In this document: positions 10,543 to 21,599 of the stretch, piece after piece
Layout of the letters: each line of letters begins with the position of its first letter
Numbering within the stretch: position 1 is the first letter of the stretch
Origin: Heterostelium multicystogenum
Taxonomy: Eukaryota > Evosea > Eumycetozoa > Acytosteliales > Acytosteliaceae
DNA length: 64,000 nt
Direction of reading: 5' to 3'
Assembly: GCA_003667245.1 (NCBI GenBank)
Contig: RCNN01000046.1
Location: 62,001-126,000, forward strand
Translations under genes and position numbers: made by a program
The notes under the pieces: model-generated
Databases searched by the model: none
Seen by the model: only the letters and a program-made list of their open reading frames with translations
What the model was told of the DNA's origin: nothing

Positions 10543-10878
10543 TTATTTATCTTTATCGCTATCTGTATAGGTAGGTGGAGGGTTGTGATGGGTTGCAAAT
10601 CTGCTTGGTGATGTAGGAGTAGTAGCAGTTGTTGATGTTGTTGACGATGAGAGAATTGGTGAGTGATTGAAATTTACAAGTTCAGAATCATCGACTGCTT
10701 CAAAACCAAAGTTACTTCCAATTTCAGAGTTGATGCTATTTGGAGGTTGACTGACCATTGTTGTTGGAATGCTGTTGTTGCTGTTGGAAATATCATAGGA
10801 TTCATTCGACCTCGTCGAATGGACATTGGACTTGTTTCTGTGTTTTCCCGTCATTTGAGAAGGTCTTCCAATCGTCAT
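10543..10878 (-). CDS. Small Ser/Thr/Asn-rich hypothetical protein
   Basis: A 111-residue open frame starting at ATG 10878, directly preceded in frame by a stop, and ending in a DSDKDK tail. It is rich in S, T, N and P (for example SSSTTSTTATTPTSP) and has no hydrophobic segment or recognisable domain, so it is predicted to be disordered. It lies about 100 bases downstream of the stop codon of the membrane-protein gene on the same strand. It could instead be a 3' exon of another transcript; no confirming splice site was found. I do not recognise it. Confidence 0.4.
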   Translation of the reverse strand: MTIGRPSQMTGKHRNKSNVHSTRSNESYDISNSNNSIPTTMVSQPPNSINSEIGSNFGFEAVDDSELVNFNHSPILSSSTTSTTATTPTSPSRFATHHNPPPTYTDSDKDK

Positions 10879-10980
10879 TCATATTATATCCTGAGAATGT
10901 AGTTGGTAGTTCTTCATTTCTCCTGTCATTGTCATATTGTTAGTTAGTTGATCGATTTGATCCTTTCGTCGAGTGGTGAC

Positions 10981-11868
10981 CTACTTCTTTTTCGTTGATC
11001 CAAAGTCCATTTGGAATTTAAAGGCATTGTATGTGAATATAAATCCACCAAATGCTATACCGGTGAAGAACAATACGAATAGACTCAATGTATAGTCTTT
11101 GTCCCTGACTTGCTCCCACTTATAAATGAGATAGAAGTGTTCTGGTTTCTTTCCATGATGTACATCTTCGTCGTTATCTGTAGTATTCAAGGTTGTTCAT
11201 GATATGTTGTTAGCTGTTGTTCAACCATTTCCACATATGTAATTAAGTTAAGTTAGTGACAATGCTTACAATCTAATTTGTATTTGACATCGAGTATCTT
11301 GTCATTTGAATAGTAAAATGTGAATTCAATGTGATTTAAGAAGGTTCCTCTTCCATCGGCAACTGTTATCCATGTCGTAGTGAACTTGTCTACGAATTGA
11401 AACGATCTATTGGTTGTTAGTTGGGACAGTCAGATTAATGTTGTTAGAATTGCTGTATTGATGATCAAGCTTCTCTCGTTCTCTCGTTCTCTTCTCGTTG
11501 TCTCTATCTCTCTTACATTTTATATAATGAATTAGATGTTAAATTTACAGAGGTTACAGAGTTTAATGTGATGGTTTTATCTATTTGGAATCTAGGTGAA
11601 TATTTGTTCTTTACATCTGTCCAATCCGATAGTTTCTACATAAGTAGTGTAGAGGCAACATTGGGTGAGCTAGTTAGCATCAAATGGTGATCATCTCAAG
11701 AGAAGATAGCTATTATAGCATATGCTTACCATGTCATGCATACTCCTCTTTGAGAATCTAACAGGATCGCCCATTCTAAATGCATATATACAGTTGACAC
11801 CAACAATACAGAGTATCAATAGCGTCGAATAAAAGTAATAGGCTTCATCTTTCTTTGTAGATATACAT
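10981..11868 (-). CDS. Unrecognised two-pass membrane protein
   Basis: Four exons join cleanly by phase: about 11868-11730, 11635-11517, 11406-11270 and 11177-10981. The product begins near an N-terminal transmembrane helix (YYFYSTLLILCIVGVNCIYAF), continues through a roughly 110-residue beta-rich extramembrane region with DKTITLNSVTSVNLTS and HIEFTFYYSNDKILDVKY strands, and ends with a second helix (LSLFVLFFTGIAFGGFIFTY) plus a short basic tail ending STKKK, which resembles a di-lysine-type ER retention signal. The true start codon is not found. The frame closes at a stop just upstream of 11868, so a first exon is probably missing from this model. Both termini are predicted on the same side of the membrane. 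I cannot assign a family. Confidence 0.6.
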
Positions 11869-12105
11869 ATAATATAGCATCAACCAATCAATCTGCCAAT
11901 CATAAAATTAATTTAAAAAACCAATCAACCACATCAACTAAACAATCATGATCCATCCAAATTGGCTCAATAAATAAAACCAATCATAAAATTTAGACAT
12001 GATAAAAGATGCTTCGATTTAATTGAAAAGAATGTTTATTTGTTTTCTAACTTGAATTGATATGTATACATGGTTGCATTAATACTTTATACAACAGAAC
12101 TCAAA

Positions 12106-12843
12106 CTAATTGACTCCTTCAGCATCTTGACTGTCTTGCGTGATGGGTTGTTTTAAATGGGCAGTTGGTGAAGTTGGAACGAAACCACCTCTGGCAATAA
12201 TGCCTCTTTCAAATACTTTATCAATATCGGCATCATTTCTAATTGCATATTGATGGATTGTGGAGTTATTCTCTGTATGTGTATATGTGTGTGAAGTGAA
12301 AGTGTCAATAAAGATGTGTTGTTTTGGTTTGTGTATGTCATGGCTTACAGATTGATTATTGAGTTTGGCTGCATATATTGATATTTCTATCACTTCTTTA
12401 ATAATATACTCCAATGCAGCGGCAAAAAATACAGCAGCTGTTTGAGAAATTCTTTTGAACATTCCTGATTTTCTAAGTATTGATCTAATCTTTGATGCTG
12501 GCAATGCCTTCGAGGCTCTGTATGTCTTTTTTGATTCGCGGTATTGATCAACCGCTGTCATTCCATCAACTATAGCATAGCTTCCTAGGTCAAAGCCCAA
12601 TTCAAGCCTAATCGCAAATTGAATTGTTCTTATGCCAAGGGTTGCAGCCTTACTGATATCGAGAAGTTCTCTTGATCTGAATATCAATCTTTGAGTCAAG
12701 TCTCTACAAAAAGAGATAAGTGTCGTCATTGCATTACAAGAGATATTATATCTCTGATCAAATACATTTTTTTCGACTTGTTTGAACAACTTGTGAAGGA
12801 CATTTGTCTCCCACGATTCTTTATTTCTTCTTCTATAACCCAT
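12106..12843 (-). CDS. Fused histone doublet H2B-H2A
   Basis: One open frame of 245 residues carries two histone folds in tandem. Residues 10-105 match H2B: ESWETNVLHKLFKQV corresponds to the H2B YxxYIYKVLKQVHP helix, then AMTTLISFCRDLTQRL (H2B AMSIMNSFVNDIFERI) and TLGIRTIQFAIRLELGFDLG (H2B TSREIQTAVRLLLPGEL), ending MTAVDQYRESKK. Residues 112-230 match H2A: SKALPASKIRSILRKSG, then AAVFFAAALEYIIKEVIEIS (H2A AVYLAAVLEYLAAEVLEL), AIRNDADIDKVF and a docking region ARGGFVPTSPTAHL. The acidic-patch glutamates in the LEY..KEVIE helix are kept, while the RNDEEL pair is reduced to RNDADI. A basic tail like that of H2A is lacking between the folds. A GTAAGC...CAGAG segment (12271-12348, 78 bases) within the H2A half may be an in-frame intron; removing it restores H2A spacing. 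No canonical histone genes adjoin. Confidence 0.85.
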   Translation of the reverse strand: MGYRRRNKESWETNVLHKLFKQVEKNVFDQRYNISCNAMTTLISFCRDLTQRLIFRSRELLDISKAATLGIRTIQFAIRLELGFDLGSYAIVDGMTAVDQYRESKKTYRASKALPASKIRSILRKSGMFKRISQTAAVFFAAALEYIIKEVIEISIYAAKLNNQSVSHDIHKPKQHIFIDTFTSHTYTHTENNSTIHQYAIRNDADIDKVFERGIIARGGFVPTSPTAHLKQPITQDSQDAEGVN

Positions 12844-13471
12844 GTTAATACTGTTGCAAATTGATCCAACTGATTGAATTCATTTTAAGCCTCAATTGAA
12901 AAAAAGGACTTTTTAATATATATTCGTTTTTACGATTTATGAGATTCTGTCATTTAACCCTTGCACTTTTAGCAAATAAGAATTGGAAAAGGAGGAACAT
13001 CATTTCTTTGTTCTTTTTGTATCTGATGGTAGCGGTTATGGTTTCTACAATGTTCTTCTTGCCATTATTTGTTCATCATAGTATTTGAAGGAAACTCTTT
13101 GGTGGTTGATTGTTTCTATGTTAAAATTCTCATCTCTACACTATATCGATTTGAAATTGATGATCAATTATCTTTATAAAGAAATAAAGTGATCACTCAC
13201 TCTGTCTAGAAATACAAAAGGATAATGATGAAGAGAAGTTCGGGTTTTTGGGTTTTTTCCAAAAATTAAATAAAAAATAAAATGAAAATAAATAAAAAAC
13301 GACTCGTTTCCATTTCATCAATTGATAATAAATTCTTTTATTAATATTTTTATTTTATAAATTTAGTTTGTCCCCTACTTTACTTTACTTTACTTTACTT
13401 TACTTTATATTGATAATATCACTGTTGTTGGTATAGAAAGAAGGAAGAAGAAAGAAGAGAAGAAGAAGAGA
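12844..13471. other. Divergent intergenic region between histone doublet and DDX18
   Basis: These 628 A/T-rich bases lie between two divergently transcribed genes and hold both promoters. Nothing coding is seen. The DDX18 side contains the pentanucleotide repeat listed separately. Confidence 0.45.
13376..13406. repeat. (TTTAC)n pentanucleotide repeat upstream of DDX18
   Basis: Six tandem TTTAC units end about 65 bases before the DDX18 start codon and are directly visible. They probably lie in the promoter or leader. Confidence 0.9.
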
Positions 13472-15629
13472 ATGGTCAATCCCAACAAGAAAGGTAAAGC
13501 CAGTGGTGCTGGTGCTACTGCTCCTGCTTCTGTGCCTGCCACTGCAGCTCCATCAACAACAACAACTAAGAACAAGAATAAGAGACCAATTGAAGATGAT
13601 ACTGCTGCTACTACTACTGCCACTCAAAAGCAACAATCAATTGTCAATAATGATGCTAACTCAACTAAATCATTGGAGCAAACAAAAAAGAAACAAAAGA
13701 AGGCACCCGTTGACAAGGTTGCTTCTGAGATCAAACAACTTGCAGCAGTTCCAACTGAACAAGAGAAACAAGATGCCAAGACTGTGCCAACTTTAGAACA
13801 AGTCGAGCAAAAGACTGGAAAGAAAACAAAGAAATTACCAGTATCAACAACAACCACTACAACCACTACATCCACTACACCAACCGAATCAGCCCCAGCT
13901 AAGAACAAGAAGAAAGAAAAATACAGCGATAACATATATGCCTCCACAACAACCAAAACAGACGAAGAAAAAGATAAAGTTGCTCCATCATCAAAGAGCA
14001 ACGAATGGAGAGAAGATGAGTGGGCTGCCCCTGATCCAAATGTAAAAGTACCAAGAGCTGAAACTGTTACTGCTGAAGGTAAGCATTACAATCACTTGAC
14101 TGATTAATCCGCAGTTTCATCCAACACTTACTTACTTACCAACTACTTATCTATATTTGTAAATGGTACTTTTAGAATTGGGTATCACTGGAGACTCGAT
14201 TGAATTCAATGCATTACCAATCGAAGAAAAGACAAAGAAGGCAATTGCTGAGATGGGATTCACAAAGATGACACCAATTCAAGCAAAGACAATTATGCCA
14301 TTGTTGGAAGGAAGAGATTTGTTGGGTGCAGCAAGAACCGGAAGTGGAAAGACACTGGCATTCTTGATTCCAGCGATCGAAATTTTAGTTAAAGCAAACT
14401 TTAAACCCAGAAACGGAACTGGTGTTATCATCATTTCACCAACAAGAGAGCTTGCATTACAGATCTACGGTGTAGCTCGTGAGCTCATGTTGAATCACAC
14501 ACAGACACACGGTTTGGTCATTGGTGGTAACGACAAGCGTGCCGAAGCAGAGCGTCTTGAGAAGGGTGTCAACTTGTTGGTATCGACTCCAGGTCGTCTC
14601 TTGGATCACCTCCAAAACACTCGTGGATTCATTGTAAAGAACTTAAAGTGTTTGATTATTGACGAAGCCGATCGTATTTTGGAAGTTGGATTCGAAGAGG
14701 AAATGCACCAAATTGTTAAGCTCCTTCCAAAGGATCGTCAAACTATGCTTTTCTCTGCAACTCAGACACGTAAGGTCGACGATATTGCACGTGTTTCATT
14801 CAACAAGGAGCCAGTCTACGTCGGTGTCGACGACGACCGTGAGGTCTCCACCGTCGAGGGTCTAGAGCAAGGATACGTCGTGTGTCCATCCGAGAAGCGT
14901 TTCCTCCTGCTCTACACCTTCCTTAAGAAGAACCTCAACAAGAAGGTCATTGTTTTCCTCTCCAGCTGCAACTCTGTCAAGTACCACGCAGAGCTGCTCA
15001 ACTTTATCGGTCTGCCTGTTCTTGAGTTCCACGGAAAGCAAAAGCAGCAGAAGCGTACCAACACCTTCTACGAGTTTGTCAACGCCGAGAAGGGAATCCT
15101 CATTTGTACAGACGTAGCTGCACGTGGTGTAGACATCCCCTCAGTCGACTGGATCATCCAGTTCGACCCACCCGATGATCCAAAGGAGTACATCCACAGA
15201 GTCGGTCGTACCGCTCGTGGTGTCGGAAAGAAGGGCCGTGCTCTCCTCTTCCTCTTGCCACAGGAGCTCACCTTCCTCAAGTACCTCAAGCTTGCCAAGG
15301 TGCCACTCAACGAATACGAATTCCCACAAAAGAAGGTTTCCAACGTACAAGACCAACTCGAGAAGCTGGTCGCCAACAACTACTACCTCCACAACTCAGC
15401 ACGTGATGCCTACAAGAGCTACATTCACGCCTATGCATCACACTCACTCAAAGATACATTCGACGTCAACAGTCTCGACTTGGCTTCCGTTGCCTTGGCA
15501 TTCGGTTTCCAAAATCCACCCAAAATCGTTTTCAACATTGCCCCCAGCATCAAATCCGACAAAAAGAAATCTGCATTCACCGGTCCAAAGTATTCTTCTT
15601 CCAATCCATATGGAACCATTAAGAAATAA
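13472..15629 (+). CDS. ddx18: DEAD-box RNA helicase DDX18/Has1
   Basis: This is the nucleolar ATP-dependent RNA helicase Has1/DDX18, which acts in 60S and 40S ribosomal subunit assembly. Two exons (13472-14078 and 14176-15629) join in phase 1 across a 97-bp intron, giving 686 residues, near the family size. Exon 1 encodes a basic, Ala/Thr-rich disordered tail. Exon 2 holds the helicase core: the Q motif ([12 protein letters not shown]), motif [10 protein letters not shown], motif Ia [18 protein letters not shown], motif II DEAD, motif III SAT, motif [16 protein letters not shown] and motif [11 protein letters not shown]. The C-terminal part has the Has1-type [12 protein letters not shown] segment and a basic end ([17 protein letters not shown]). 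Codon use is G+C-richer than neighbouring intergenic DNA, as expected for a highly expressed gene. All catalytic motifs are intact. Confidence 0.96.
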
Positions 15630-16267
15630 TAATAATAACAATAAATAAATACATACATACATACATATAAACCAAACCAAACCAACAATAACTCACAAAT
15701 TAAATAATCATACAGTTATACATTCAACATATTCTCATAAATTTGAATATTCAAAATTGAAGGCGCCATATATATTTATATAACAGATAGATAGATACAA
15801 CATTTATTTATACAGTTATAAATATACTATAGTCGACATGGTACCATGTCTTGAGGAAGGATAGACCACAGATATGATTTATCTTATGATCGTGTTTATA
15901 AATCGGCGGGAATCTAATCGATTAGATGTCTGTGGCAACACGCTAGTTGTTTTTTTCAAATAAATCAGAATTAATGATGATTTTTGTGATTTTTTTTCAA
16001 ATTAATTTTTTGATTGATATTGGCACCAATAAACCAACAATAAGTTTCGCGCTCATTAATTTAAGTTATACTTGCAAACTGCTGTTGGACCAATGAAATC
16101 ATAAACAAATAAACAGTTAATAATATATATTCTATCTATAAAATTTAAATCAATCATCAATAAAAATTGACACTTTTTAAAACAGTAGCTACCAAAGATC
16201 TACGAGAAGCGAGGACCTAGGCTACGATCGTCGGTTACTGGTCGACATAAACTCAACTCTATCAAAA
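15630..16267. other. Intergenic region between DDX18 and the RhoGEF gene
   Basis: These 638 bases hold the 3' flank of DDX18 (with ACAT repeats at 15650-15668) and the promoter of the next gene. The final part, about 16184-16262, is visibly richer in G+C than the rest and contains the complementary pair GTAGC/GCTAC. It may be a structured leader or an unrecognised small RNA. No coding frame is seen. Confidence 0.45.
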
Positions 16268-19200
16268 ATGAACTCCTGTGCTTTCTTTGAGAGACAACTG
16301 TGGAGAAATGACAAGTGTAAACATTGTTTCAAAACAGAACCAGAACATTCGTTAATGAGGTATGTTATTGCAAATTCAAATCATTAACATCAATCAAACA
16401 ATCAATCAATCCATCTATTAATTTCAACAAGCAACCAATCAATAAATTGCTTATCATATCTATCTATCTATATGCTATATCTATTACGAGTAAGCAATCA
16501 AGCATCTTTGTGTATGAGTATGTGACAACCTATACTTGTTGTTGTTAATGCCAATATTGCACATGACATTTCTCACACCACCCGAACACCTTTTACTTTC
16601 ACCTCCCCATTTTTGTTTTTCTTTTTGCTAATAACATCCACACACTTCCCTTCCCGACTATTGAAAACTTTGGGGTTAGCTGAGTTAGTGCTGAAAATGG
16701 ATGAGCGAAATCAATCATGTCTTGTGTCTGTTGTCTCTACATTTGCAACAGCAAATGAATTTTCAATCAAAAAATTAATTTATCAAGTTGGTTCTTGTGA
16801 TGATCAATTTGATGATGTTATGTTGATTGGTAATTGATCAAATGATAGATGTTTCTCGATATATAAATATAAAAGTTCTCCAAATACTTATTTGTTTTGT
16901 TGTTTTAAAGGTCAACCTCTCAAGACGTTATGTATAAACAACAACAATCGCAGCAACAACCGCAACAAAATCAATCACAGCAACAGACAGCAACACAGAC
17001 AGTTTCATTGAAGTCTACACTGACATATCACAGAAAAGGCAAGCCAATTGCACCAATCAATCCATCGGTGGACAAGGCACCACTTTCGATCAGGAGAACC
17101 TTGACACCAGCTGCTATAGAAACGTTTTCAAAGCGTATTTCACAGTCTCCTCCGACTTCACCAACCACCAACAGGATCATCAACAAATCTGTAAAATCTC
17201 CTGGATCAACATCTTCTCCATCAAACCTAACTCCACCAACAGCAGCAGCAACCAATAAATTACAACAGCCTCAGTCATCTCCATATAAACCACCAACTCA
17301 AGCCGGTTCATCTGGATCGGCTTCTGCATCTGCAAATAACACACCATCTGGTACACCACCCTCGATTTCACCAAAAATGGATCCTGTTGGAAATAATGCA
17401 ACTACTACAAATTCAAACGCAAAACCACCCATTTCTTCAACAACTCCACCATCAGTTTCACCGACATTGTCTTCAAATTCATTGAGAAAAACTGTTTTGA
17501 TTCGTGGAGACAGTGGATTGTCAGAAGAAGTCGAGTTGTCAGTACCAAAGGTATCTCCATCTCGCCAAAGCAGATCGCAGTCCGCCGACAATACTTCGGT
17601 CACTGCACCTGATACAACACCGGTGAAGCCCAAGTCGGGATCATTCTTCCTACCGACATCATCGTCTTCACCTTCAATTCCAGTCTATCAGCAGAAACAC
17701 GTGCGTGATCAACACGGTATCTACGGATCTTCGCCCAATTTTAAATCATCCACCAACATACCCAACACAATACCACCAGCTGCACTTCTGTCACCTACAG
17801 CCAAGGGCAGCAGCGGCAGCAACAGCGCCAATACCAGTGCATCAAGCTTCTCACTGAACAACTCACCGGCTCCATCGCCACGAAATCATCCAATTGCAAA
17901 AGGAATCATCAAACTAAAGAAAAACAACGAGTTGAAGAAATCCAACTCCACACTCAAGCGAAAGAACCTGGCGAACATGGCTGAGCAAAACAATGAAAAA
18001 CTAAAGATATTCGGCGCGATCCAGTCTATTCTGCTTGCTCTTCCTGGAATTTCATCGAATGTTGTTTTCAATATTATGGACATCCTGTACAACCAGGATC
18101 TAAATGTGGATTTCAATACTTTGGTCGGCGAACACTACTTTTCACAACTTGCTCCCTCTGTTGCTGTCTTGAATAGCTGGATCGAGTCGCAGGACTATGT
18201 GCGTGATGTCATCACTGTGCAAAGCTGTGTCCGTCGATTCTTGGCACGTCGTAGAACTGAGTGGCTTGCTCAAGTATACACTGGATCGGTATTGCGTGAG
18301 AGAAATATTGCATTCCGACAGCTTGTTCAAGAGGAGAGAAGATATAACACCAACCTGGAAATCATTCTGCAATACTACTACCGTCCATTGAAGGCGGCCA
18401 ACTTGGTTTCCGACGAAGACTTCCGCTCGATATTCAGCTCGATTGAAGAGATCTATTCGGTACACGAGAGGATTCTTCATCAATTTGAGATGCTGAATGA
18501 GCGATGGCCATGCGTGGAAGGTCTGGGAGACATTTTCCTGAGGATTGCGCCCGACCTCAAAGTCTATGGAAACTACGTAAAGAACTTTAAGAATGCCATC
18601 GATACACTGGATCGTTGTAGAACTGAGAATCTGAAATTCGCCAACTTCATCTCTGAGTGTTGTGATAATACACCAGGTCGAGTGTATGATCTCATGGCAC
18701 TGATTGCAACTCCACTTAATCATCTATCAGTATATCAAAGACAACTATTTGTAGGTATTGCTGTTTCTGTTACAAAAGCCATTCTATGACTACTAACCTC
18801 TCTCATGATGATACACCTACAGACCATTGCCAGTCATACACCAAACAATTGGCCAGACTATGTAAATATAAACAACTCAGTGACAATGATGAAAGAAATT
18901 GAACAACTGGTACAGGATAACTTGGCTCAAGCACAAAATGCAGCTACACTTATCAACATCTACAGAAAGATCAATAATAAGAAAGCATTGGATCCAGTAA
19001 GTATAGTTGGTTCAGAGTTTTAGTTAATGATCTGCAATCAATCAATAGAATATTGATATTAATGTTATGTTTTAGTTTGTAATACCAGGAAGAATCTATT
19101 TGCATGAGGGAAAACTTACTAAATTCGAGCTAAAGAAACAAGATCAGGTATACTTCTATTATCTATGCAATGATATCATTGTATTTGGAAAGAAGCATCA

Positions 19201-20387
19201 GAAAGATCTATTGAAATTTAAGAATCTATTTTACTTATCTGATGTAGTTGTGTCTGATCAACCTGATAACGCAAGTAAGTAAAACAGTTCCATTGACTTT
19301 GCATATCCGATCGTCTAGGAGTTTACTAATCAATATACACTACCAATGAATCAATCAATCAATCAATCAATCATCTTTATAAAGATCACAAGAATATTAT
19401 AACAATATCAAAGAAAGGAGGTGAAACTTATTCATTCCAAGTGGACGATGGCGAAGAAAAGAAAGATCTTTTGAAATTGTTTGGTGAGCTATGTACAACT
19501 ACCATCAATAAGAAATGTAAGTAATCATAGCCTGTAGTCTCCTTCTTATTGTACGGTCTCAGCCAACTAACAAATAACCTCTTGTCAAGTATTTGGAACA
19601 TCAATTTCGGAACTGGTTCAAAGAGAAGGACCGAATGTATTAGTACCAAGTTTTATACTCAAGTCATGCAATGCTATTTTGAATCATTTGAATACTGAAG
19701 GTATATTTAGAGTATCTCCGAATCAGATGGAGGTCGACCAGTTCAAAGAGAGTCTCAATAAGTGCACGATTGCCAACATGGACGCCCTTATTGCCAAGCA
19801 TGGTCCACACCATTTGGCCGCGGTCATAAAGACATTCTTCAGAGATTTGGTTCCTCCACTGCTGACTCATGAACTCTTTGACAAGATTGTTGAGTTGGGT
19901 AACAGCGGCAGTGCGCCGCGCGAAACGATTGCTAGTATACGCTCAATGCTGGCGACTATACCTGCGTGCAACCAGGCTACGCTCCAAGCGCTGTTGTCTA
20001 TGCTGCGATTGGTTGGCCAGAACAGCGAACGTAACAAGATGAATCACTCTAATCTTGCGATTGTATTTGGACCGAATCTGGTGAAGGCCTGCGCAGCAGA
20101 CCATTGAAACATCACTTAAAATTCCACTGATCAAACAATGTCATCACACTGATACTGGATAATTATCAGCAAGTCTATCAAGGTAGGTTCCATCCAAACG
20201 ATTACCAATCTATTTATTCAATTTAGCTCTATGCAAAGCATACTTACATCGAGTGATTACCTCCAAATCTAGATCGTCTAAATGTCATCAAGGTTGTTTG
20301 ATAACAAGATCGTTAGCTCATAACATTGCAGCACTGGAGCAGGCGCGTGGTGGTACCAATTCGCAATCCAACCAACTAACCAGCTGA
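16268..20387 (+). CDS. IQ - RhoGEF (DH) - PH - RhoGAP multidomain protein
   Basis: A large Rho/Rac regulator carrying both an activating (GEF) and an inactivating (GAP) domain. Exons by phase: 16268-16359, 16911-18750, 18823-18996, 19076-19274, 19385-19516, 19590-20182 and 20227-20387. Exon 1 encodes a Cys-rich stretch (CAFFERQLWRNDKCKHCF) seen at the start of related dictyostelid proteins. Exon 2 gives a long P/S/T/N-rich disordered region, then an IQ motif (VQSCVRRFLARRR) and the start of the DH domain (ERNIAFRQLVQEERRYNTNL). The PH domain begins VIPGRIYLHEGKLTKFEL. The RhoGAP domain has GIFRVSP with the arginine finger and NLAIVFGPNLV near its end. Between about 20090 and 20135 the conserved C-terminal RhoGAP helices appear in three successive frames, suggesting two one-base errors in the sequence. 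The intron at 16360-16910 is long for this genome. Confidence 0.85.
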
Positions 20388-21599
20388 CATTACCAGCAGC
20401 GACAGCAACAACAATAACAATGTCAACAGTAGCAGCGAAACATGTAATACTTTGATTGTACTTTTAATTATTTATTCCATATAAACCAAATCCAAAACCA
20501 AATATTAGTTAATCAAATTTAAATCCATACCCCCTCCCCATCTATCTATCTATCTCTGTCTGTCTCTGTCTATCTATCAATTATTTTGATGACGATAATT
20601 ACTACTCTCTTAAATTTATTTATACATTGCCAATTATAGTAACATATCTATCTATTTATCGTATTTCATCGGTGTGATATGTGAAGTGTGTTATTGCCAA
20701 ATTTGATGTATAAATGATACTATACAACACACTACAACCCACGAGACAACAATCACAGCTCATCATTATCCAAGTAATACCCCCACCTCTATGACATCAT
20801 GTGTCACACTCATTCTGTTGATAGATTTACTAAATATTGTATTAGTGTATTAATTGATTGATTGATTAATTGATTGATTGATTGATGTGTTATTTTTATG
20901 TGTATTAGTTATTTGAATTAATTTAATTAGAATCATCATCAGCAACAACAACAGTCTGTGTGGTGTGGTAGTGGTAAACGATTTTACTCAAAGATCATAT
21001 GCAACTCTTATTGTTGTTAATAATTGATAATTGTAATATTTATTAATTTCCATCTAAATTTGTAGATTCGACGTCGATGTATAAGTGATAGATTTAGAGA
21101 TCAATGTTACAAACACAGTTTGATATTGTTAAATAGTAGCATTGTAATAGTATTGGAATAGGTATTGAATTACCAAGGGAATCTCATTGCTCTTATTCAG
21201 GCGCGGAGAAAGGTCTAAGAGAATAAAAACTCTACAAATCAAAAGAAAACATCGTTCCATATCGACTGACTCTACTTCATCTTACAATGAAAAAATTTCA
21301 ATCACATCATTATCAGACGAAGAAACCTATTTAAGATCCACCTTTGAACTCTAATCATTGTAAAAACAAATCAAATCAAGTCAATCAATTAAACAAACCA
21401 AATAACCAAATATTAACAATTATAAATAATAGTAATATATTTTATTATTATTATTTTTAATAGTTATTAAAATTAGTAATTGTACCAATTTAAATATAAT
21501 TATCATTTACCAAATTAATATTACTTTTATTATTATTATTACTATTATTATTATTACTATTCTTACAAGTAACACTAAATAGAAAAAATAAATCCAATC
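20388..21599. other. Intergenic region, no gene seen
   Basis: About 1.2 kb of A/T-rich DNA with (ATCT)n near 20541-20576, ATTG repeats near 20855-20884 and ATT repeats near 21522-21560. No frame with codon structure or splice partners is visible. The right end is the promoter of the secreted CnaB-like protein. Confidence 0.5.

Noticed and set aside
16324..16837. Two open frames in the first intron of the RhoGEF gene
   Set aside because: The flanking exons join in perfect phase (92 nt, phase 2) across this stretch, so it reads as an intron.
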